A stretch of 64,000 nucleotides of DNA, taken from assembly GCF_001676155.1 (NCBI RefSeq), contig NZ_LZEW01000034.1:62001-126000 (forward strand), read 5' to 3'. Below are positions 59,230-64,000 of this stretch, piece by piece; position 1 is the first letter of the stretch; each line of letters starts with the position of its first letter. A program made the translations under genes and the position numbers. The notes below the pieces were generated by a model that saw nothing but the letters and a program-made list of their open reading frames with translations, was not told where the DNA came from and did no database searches. This DNA is from Morganella psychrotolerans. GTDB taxonomy: Bacteria; Pseudomonadota; Gammaproteobacteria; Enterobacterales; Enterobacteriaceae.

Positions 59230-60123
59230 TCACGGATAGCGCAGCTGCTCTGCATTCTCACTGAAATACCGGACAAAATAGTCGATAAATACCCGCACTT
59301 TCTGCGCCAGATGTGCCGCAGGCGGGAATACCATATTGATGCTTTGATCCGGCGTATCCCGCTGTGTAAAGACCGGCACTAATTCTTCCTGTATCAATTG
59401 CTCTCTTATATACCAGACCGGCAGCAGGCTGTATCCCTGATGTGCCAGTGTCATGGTGCGGATGGCCTGAATCGAATTGGACACAAACGCGGTATTGTCA
59501 GAGGCAGGCAGATGCTGACGCCAGGCGCTCTGACTTAACAGATTACTGTTGGCGATAAACGGCAGTAAAGCGGGATCGCTGTTATCCGTTACCTGATAGC
59601 GGCGGATAAAGTCCGGTGTTGCCACATAACATACCGGAAAATCAGCCAGTCTGCGGTAACGCAACCCGCTGTCGCTCAGTGTGCCGAGCCGCAGTACCAC
59701 ATCCAGTTTCTGGGCAATCAAATCACTCAGGGTATGATCGACCCGGTAATCCAGCTGAATAAGCGGATACTGCATCCGGAATGCCGGAAGCTGCGGCAGC
59801 AGAAACTGCCCGCCAAATTCAGCAGTGGCACTGAAACGCAGAGTGCCCTGTGGCTGAGTTGTGCCCGCCATTACCGCGTCAAGCGCCCTGTCAAACTGTT
59901 GTAACAGCGGTCTGAATTGCTGATACAGCGCATGACCGGACTCAGTCAGGGTAAACTGGCGTGTTGTCCTGTGCAGCAGTGTGGTGTTCAGCTCCGTTTC
60001 CAGGGCTTTGATATGCAGACTCACCATCGACTTGCTTAAATTCAGACGGGTTGCCGCGCGGGTAAATGACCCGGTATCCACCACGTATATAAAGGTATTA
60101 ATTTTTTCAACAGATGTCAGCAT
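59230..60123 (-). CDS. LysR-family transcriptional regulator
   Basis: A 297-residue LysR protein. The helix-turn-helix is INTFIYVVDTGSFTRAATRLNLSKSMVSLHIKALE near residues 8-42, and the effector domain follows from about 90. I chose ATG 60123 because an upstream ATG at 60168 would place a perfect palindrome inside the gene and exceed the usual length. It diverges from a drug-efflux-type MFS gene and probably controls it; the inducer is unknown. The cluster is not part of the E. coli order. Confidence 0.9.
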   Translation of the reverse strand: MLTSVEKINTFIYVVDTGSFTRAATRLNLSKSMVSLHIKALETELNTTLLHRTTRQFTLTESGHALYQQFRPLLQQFDRALDAVMAGTTQPQGTLRFSATAEFGGQFLLPQLPAFRMQYPLIQLDYRVDHTLSDLIAQKLDVVLRLGTLSDSGLRYRRLADFPVCYVATPDFIRRYQVTDNSDPALLPFIANSNLLSQSAWRQHLPASDNTAFVSNSIQAIRTMTLAHQGYSLLPVWYIREQLIQEELVPVFTQRDTPDQSINMVFPPAAHLAQKVRVFIDYFVRYFSENAEQLRYP

Positions 60124-60142
60124 AGGTTTGTTTAATTTTACC

Positions 60143-60156
60143 AAACAATATTGTTT
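60143..60156. promoter_or_regulatory. Palindromic site in the LysR-MFS divergent region
   Basis: AAACAATATTGTTT is a perfect 14-bp palindrome 20 bases upstream of the LysR start and 59 bases before the MFS start. LysR proteins bind dyads of this type at divergent promoters. Confidence 0.5.
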
Positions 60157-60214
60157 ATATTGACGCATAGACGCCGCAGGTCAACAACTTTTACACTGCT
60201 GACCGGAGGAAATT

Positions 60215-61603
60215 ATGACCTATCGTTATCGCGTCGCCCTGATTTTTTTACTGGGCTTCTTTATTGATTGCATCAACATTTTTATGTCTGCCATTACATT
60301 ACCGGCCATAGCGGCGTCATTGCAGGTTTCATCACTTTCCGTTACCTGGGTGGCGAACAGCTATATTCTCGGGCTGACCCTGATCATTCCGCTGAGCCGC
60401 TGGCTGGCTGACCGTTTCGGGATACGTGAACTGATGACCTTCTCGATGCTGCTGTTTGCGGTGACTGCCGTACTGGCGGGCGGGGCGGATTCATTCACAT
60501 CCCTGATCACCTGGCGCTTTTTACAAGGCGTGGCGGGCGGATTACTTATTCCTGTCGGACAATCTCTGACATTTCAGTATTTTCAGGGACATGAGCGCAG
60601 TAAGATTTCCACTATTATTATGATGATCGCCCTGATAGCACCTGCGCTGTCACCGATGCTGGGCGGGTTGATTGTTGATGTGGCGGGCTGGCGTCCGGTG
60701 TTTTATGTTAATGCGCCGTTTGCGCTGCTTACCGCGCTGCTGGCGTGGTGCTGGATAAAGGAGCCGAAAACAGCCACATGCCCGGCGCCGGATCTTAAAG
60801 GGCTTTTGCTGGTCAGCATTGTACTGGCATCACTGCTGATTGCCCTGTCACTCTACGGGGAGTATCACAATATCAGTGGTGCACTGGCACTCGCTGCGCT
60901 GATGTTGCTGAGTGCGCGGCTCTATTATCGCCATTACCAACGGGATCCGCAGGCAATTATTGACCTTGCGCTGCTGAAAAATACCCGGCTGTGGTTATCT
61001 GTCGCGGTCTATTATGCGGTGCCCGGTGTGTTTACCGGGGTGAATATCCTGGCTATTTTTTACCTGACAACAGTTCTTAACCTGACAACCAGTGTCACCG
61101 GTGCCTTTATGCTGCTGTATGCAGCGGGCGCGCTGGTATCGATGCTGGTCAGCGGTGCGCTTTACAACAAAGCAGGCGCAGGGCGGCTCTTTTTCATCAG
61201 CCTGTTATTGCACAGCGGCGGGATAGCTTTGTTTGCCCTGACTGACGTGAATACACCGCTCTGGTTTATCGGACTTATCTATCTTCTTACCGGAACCGGC
61301 GGCGGTATCGCAGCTAACTGCGCCCAGACCACAGCGCTGTATGATTTTCGTGATGCTCAGCTGATAAAAGCCAGTGTTATCTGGAATATTAACCGGCAAA
61401 TTGTATTCAGTATCGGTGCGGCGTTATTAATGACGCTGTATCAGACGCTGAATATCATCATCCCGGAAAACGCATTTAAAATGACTTTCTTATGTGCGGC
61501 AGTGATTGGGCTTATCCCGCTTATCTTTTTATGCCGCACCCGCTATCGTTCATCATTAAAACCGGCAGAATCTGCCTCGGAGACATCTCATGAGCCATCC
61601 TGA
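60215..61603 (+). CDS. MFS transporter, DHA2 (EmrB/QacA-like) drug efflux family
   Basis: A 462-residue exporter with about 14 membrane spans. The motif A region is PLSRWLADRFGIRELM, and motif C-like glycine/proline helices are in ALIAPALSPMLGGLIVD. GGAGG sits 6 bases before the ATG. It starts 91 bases from the divergent LysR gene and overlaps the next gene by 14 bases. The substrate is unknown. Confidence 0.9.
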   Translation: MTYRYRVALIFLLGFFIDCINIFMSAITLPAIAASLQVSSLSVTWVANSYILGLTLIIPLSRWLADRFGIRELMTFSMLLFAVTAVLAGGADSFTSLITWRFLQGVAGGLLIPVGQSLTFQYFQGHERSKISTIIMMIALIAPALSPMLGGLIVDVAGWRPVFYVNAPFALLTALLAWCWIKEPKTATCPAPDLKGLLLVSIVLASLLIALSLYGEYHNISGALALAALMLLSARLYYRHYQRDPQAIIDLALLKNTRLWLSVAVYYAVPGVFTGVNILAIFYLTTVLNLTTSVTGAFMLLYAAGALVSMLVSGALYNKAGAGRLFFISLLLHSGGIALFALTDVNTPLWFIGLIYLLTGTGGGIAANCAQTTALYDFRDAQLIKASVIWNINRQIVFSIGAALLMTLYQTLNIIIPENAFKMTFLCAAVIGLIPLIFLCRTRYRSSLKPAESASETSHEPS

Positions 61604-61997
61604 CATTCAGCAAGCGGTTAATAGTATCAATATCGTTCACGAACTGATTTATCAGGTTTTCACCACACCGGGTGAGGAAGGTAAAGCAGCACTGCACACT
61701 TTACTGACGCACTTTACCGATGATTTTTCTATGACAGGGATTAGCGGGGCGGTTGTTGATCATGACACCGTGGCGGCAGTATTTACGCGGATGCAGGGAC
61801 AGAAACAGGGTGCGCCGATAGAGACATCAGATTATGAATGTGTCAGCCGGACAGAAAATACACTTGCGATGCGTTATCTTGAAACTCAGCACTTCTCCGG
61901 GGTGACAACAGTACGGCGTTCTGTGGTGATCCTGACCAAAAATGATGATGAAATGTGGCAGTGGCATTATCTGCATGAAACACCACTGGCATTATAA
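61590..61997 (+). CDS. NTF2-like (SnoaL/DUF4440-type) protein
   Basis: A 135-residue protein with the length and pattern of NTF2-like folds: helix-rich start (HPDIQQAVNSINIVHELIYQVFTT), TLLTHFTDDFSMTGISG, then beta-rich segments ending RRSVVILTKNDDEMWQWHYLHETPLAL. Such proteins bind or convert small hydrophobic molecules, but no catalytic set is evident. The 14-base overlap with the MFS gene implies one transcript and a shared small-molecule task. Confidence 0.72.
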   Translation: MSHPDIQQAVNSINIVHELIYQVFTTPGEEGKAALHTLLTHFTDDFSMTGISGAVVDHDTVAAVFTRMQGQKQGAPIETSDYECVSRTENTLAMRYLETQHFSGVTTVRRSVVILTKNDDEMWQWHYLHETPLAL

Positions 61998-62424
61998 CCG
62001 GCGTGAGTACGGCTGTTCTGACCTGTAAAACAGGACGGAAAATTAGTTTCTGTAAAATAAAGATAAACGGATTTTATTTATGGTATTACAATAAGTTAGA
62101 TTGTTTGGTAAATAAATCGGTAGCACAAAAATCCGGAATTATCCGGATTTTTGCGTATTCGTGAGGATAAATGTCTTTTAATAAGTGTTTAATGATAGCG
62201 GCTGAAGGCGAAAGTAACGCCGCTAACATATTGTAATTCGTAACAAAATATTTTTTCACGGCAACCTCTGAATGAGCTTGCGTGTTGCATAAAGGCGAGT
62301 ATGATTAGCGCGCGGACAAACGGGCTTTTCTTATCTTTACGTACTAAGCATTTTCAATACGTTTGGTCTTCACGTATAGTTTGCAGGGCAAGTCTGCTGA
62401 TAAGAGTTAGTTGCGGGATATTCA
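61998..62424. other. Intergenic region before the tol genes
   Basis: 427 bases without a gene. A strong bidirectional hairpin at 62127-62152 closes the MFS cluster. Downstream is a possible promoter for ybgC-tolQR: TTGCGT at 62278-62283, a 16-base spacer, and TATGAT at 62300-62305. Confidence 0.6.
62127..62152. terminator. Terminator after the MFS/NTF2-like operon
   Basis: AAAAATCCGGA-ATTA-TCCGGATTTTT, an 11-bp perfect stem with A and T arms, so it can work in both directions. Confidence 0.9.
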
Positions 62425-62817
62425 ATGTTTAGTTGGCCGGTACGGATTTACTACGAAGATACTGATGCTGGTGGTGTTGTGTACCACGGGCAGTATGCTG
62501 CGTTTTTTGAGCGGGCCAGAACTGAAATGTTACGGGCACGGGGCTTTCATCAGCAGCGACTGCTGGAAGAGCAGATTGGGTTTGTGGTTCGTAAATTAAC
62601 TATCGATTATCATCATCCGGCAAGGTTAGACGACCTGTTAGAGGTACAAAGCGCGATTACAGAGATTCGCCGCGCGTCCCTGACATTTACGCAAACACTT
62701 ATGCATAAAAACGGAACTCTTTTATGTCGCGCAGAGGTACTTGTCGCCTGCGTGAATATTTCTTTAATGAAGCCGATAGCGCTTCCCGAGTCTATTGTCG
62801 CGGAGTTTAAGCAGTGA
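62425..62817 (+). CDS. ybgC: YbgC, tol-pal operon acyl-CoA thioesterase
   Basis: A hot-dog-fold thioesterase that in E. coli interacts with phospholipid synthesis enzymes. The 130-residue protein (E. coli 134) has the active-site aspartate motif [28 protein letters not shown] near residues 8-35 and ends [12 protein letters not shown]. It overlaps tolQ by 4 bases (GTGA), the standard ybgC-tolQRAB order. Confidence 0.95.
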   Translation: MFSWPVRIYYEDTDAGGVVYHGQYAAFFERARTEMLRARGFHQQRLLEEQIGFVVRKLTIDYHHPARLDDLLEVQSAITEIRRASLTFTQTLMHKNGTLLCRAEVLVACVNISLMKPIALPESIVAEFKQ

Positions 62818-63500
62818 CTGACATGAATATCTGGGATTTATTCCTGAAAGCAAGTTACCTCGTGCAATTTATCATGCTGGTATTGCTGGGCTTTTCTGTT
62901 GCATCGTGGGCAATTATTATTCAGCGGACTAAAATCCTGAATGCTGCAACGCGTGAAGCGGAAGCGTTTGAAGACAAATTCTGGTCAGGTATCGAACTGT
63001 CCCGTCTCTATAAAGAGAGCCAGGCGCGTCGTGACGAATTAAGCGGCACAGAACAAATTTTCCACTCCGGCTTTAAAGAGTTTGCCCGTCTGCATCAGGC
63101 AAATATTCATTCCCCGGAAGCGGTTGAAACCGGCGCGGCGCGTGCGATGCGCATTTCGATGAACCGTGAAATGGAAAACCTGGAAAACAATATTCCGTTC
63201 CTGGGAACTGTCGGCTCTATCAGCCCGTATATCGGTCTGTTCGGGACAGTCTGGGGAATTATGCACGCCTTTATCGCATTAGGTGCGGTAAAACAGGCAA
63301 CATTACAGATGGTGGCACCGGGTATCGCAGAAGCACTGATTGCAACAGCAATTGGTCTGTTTGCGGCAATCCCTGCGGTAATGGCCTACAACCGTCTGAA
63401 TAACCGTGTGAATAAATTAGAACAGAACTACGATAACTTCAGCGAAGAGTTTCTGGGGATTTTACACCGCCAGGCGTTTGCATCTGCTGATAAGAAATAA
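62814..63500 (+). CDS. tolQ: TolQ, Tol-Pal inner-membrane proton channel subunit
   Basis: Forms the proton-driven motor with TolR that energises TolA at division. The 228-residue protein (E. coli 230) starts at GTG 62814, reading [21 protein letters not shown] as in E. coli. Three membrane spans are visible, with the conserved [28 protein letters not shown] and [23 protein letters not shown]. Confidence 0.97.
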   Translation: MTDMNIWDLFLKASYLVQFIMLVLLGFSVASWAIIIQRTKILNAATREAEAFEDKFWSGIELSRLYKESQARRDELSGTEQIFHSGFKEFARLHQANIHSPEAVETGAARAMRISMNREMENLENNIPFLGTVGSISPYIGLFGTVWGIMHAFIALGAVKQATLQMVAPGIAEALIATAIGLFAAIPAVMAYNRLNNRVNKLEQNYDNFSEEFLGILHRQAFASADKK

Positions 63501-63514
63501 GGCCGGAGATTATT

Positions 63515-63940
63515 ATGGCACGTCAACGCAGACACAAGCGGGAGCTGAAATCTGAAATTAACATTGTTCCTTTACTGGACGTGTTGCTTGTGTTGTTGCT
63601 TATCTTCATGGCAACGGCGCCGATAATCAGTCAGAGTGTGGAAGTGGATCTCCCTGATGCCTCCGATTCTCAGGCGGTATCGACCAATGATAATCCGCCG
63701 ATTATTCTGGAAGTATCCGGAGTGGGGCAATATACCCTGGTGGTAAAACAGGATCGTCTGGAGTTACTGCCGGAAGAACAAATTATTGCTGAGGCAAGAG
63801 CACGCCTGGCGGAAGATCCGAAAACGATTTTCCTGGTCGGCGGAGCTAAAGATGTGCCTTATGAAGAGATTATTAATGGTCTGAATATTCTGAAACAGGC
63901 CGGAGTGAAATCTGTAGGTCTGATGACGAAACCGATGTAA
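63515..63940 (+). CDS. tolR: TolR, Tol-Pal inner-membrane protein
   Basis: The ExbD-like motor partner. The 141-residue protein (E. coli 142) has a basic N-terminus, a single span IVPLLDVLLVLLLIFMATAP with the proton-pathway aspartate at residue 22, and a periplasmic domain ending QAGVKSVGLMTKPM. It follows tolQ by 14 bases. Confidence 0.97.
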   Translation: MARQRRHKRELKSEINIVPLLDVLLVLLLIFMATAPIISQSVEVDLPDASDSQAVSTNDNPPIILEVSGVGQYTLVVKQDRLELLPEEQIIAEARARLAEDPKTIFLVGGAKDVPYEEIINGLNILKQAGVKSVGLMTKPM

Positions 63941-63986
63941 GGTTTGTTATGCCGTTGTTTTCACTCAGTGTGTTAGGGAATTAAGC

Positions 63987-64000
63987 GTGAGAAAGCTGAA
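63987..64000 (+). CDS. tolA: Probable tolA start (partial)
   Basis: GTG at 63987 with AGGGAA about 7 bases upstream begins a frame MRKL that runs off the window. TolA is expected here from the tolQ-tolR order. Fewer than five codons are visible, so the call is by position. A 12-codon frame (ATG 63949 to TAA 63984) lies between and is probably not a gene. Confidence 0.5.

Noticed and set aside
1-64000. CRISPR arrays, prophage, insertion sequences, integrons, rRNA operons or a replication origin
   Set aside because: No regularly spaced repeats, transposase, integrase or phage genes, rRNA sequence, or DnaA-box cluster was seen.

Overview
The window is a chromosomal segment of a gamma-proteobacterium in the order Enterobacterales. 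The gene content and protein sequences follow the Escherichia coli mrdB-to-tolA region closely. The moderate GC content, the extra operons and the divergence from E. coli point to the Morganellaceae, with Morganella the most likely genus. The genus is an inference from sequence character, not a database result.

Layout. 0-10 kb (mostly minus strand): cell-wall elongation genes rodA (partial) and mrdA, ribosome factors rlmH and rsfS, then an inserted block (a DUF1722 protein, an HxlR regulator and a short-chain dehydrogenase), then nadD-holA-lptE-leuS. 10-13.4 kb: the glutamate/aspartate ABC transporter gltIJKL. 13.8-17.5 kb: a suppressor-of-copper-sensitivity (scs) thiol-redox operon on the plus strand. 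17.5-18.4 kb: a higBA toxin-antitoxin module between two identical terminators. 18.4-24 kb: lnt-corC-ybeY-ybeZ-miaB. 24-26 kb: ubiF and a five-tRNA operon (Met-Leu-Gln-Met-Gln). 26-32 kb: N-acetylglucosamine genes nagBAC and nagE. 32-40 kb: glnS, fur, fldA, ybfE, ybfF, seqA, pgm, ybfA. 40-43 kb: ybgI and a divergent MFS/AraC pair. 43-55 kb: gltA, sdhCDAB, sucABCD (TCA cycle). 56-59 kb: cydABX-ybgE (cytochrome bd). 59-62 kb: a LysR regulator with a drug-efflux-type MFS and an NTF2-like protein. 62.4 kb to the end: ybgC-tolQ-tolR and the first bases of tolA.

Most of the window is conserved housekeeping DNA. Three things stand out. (1) Five genes between 12.1 and 20.9 kb (gltJ, gltI, scsC, higB, ybeY) are each out of frame by exactly one extra base in an A/T run of 8 or 9. 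Removing one base restores a protein of E. coli-like length in the four with an E. coli counterpart and a coherent DsbA-fold protein in scsC. This is either a consistent homopolymer over-call or real slippage. (2) A palindromic intergenic repeat of about 61 bp bounded by TATACCC/GGGTATA occurs nine times (seven near-complete, one degraded, one half). (3) higBA is bounded by 37-bp perfect direct repeats that are themselves terminators, and its promoter is enclosed by a 23-bp perfect inverted repeat.

I saw no prophage, insertion sequence, CRISPR array, rRNA or replication origin.
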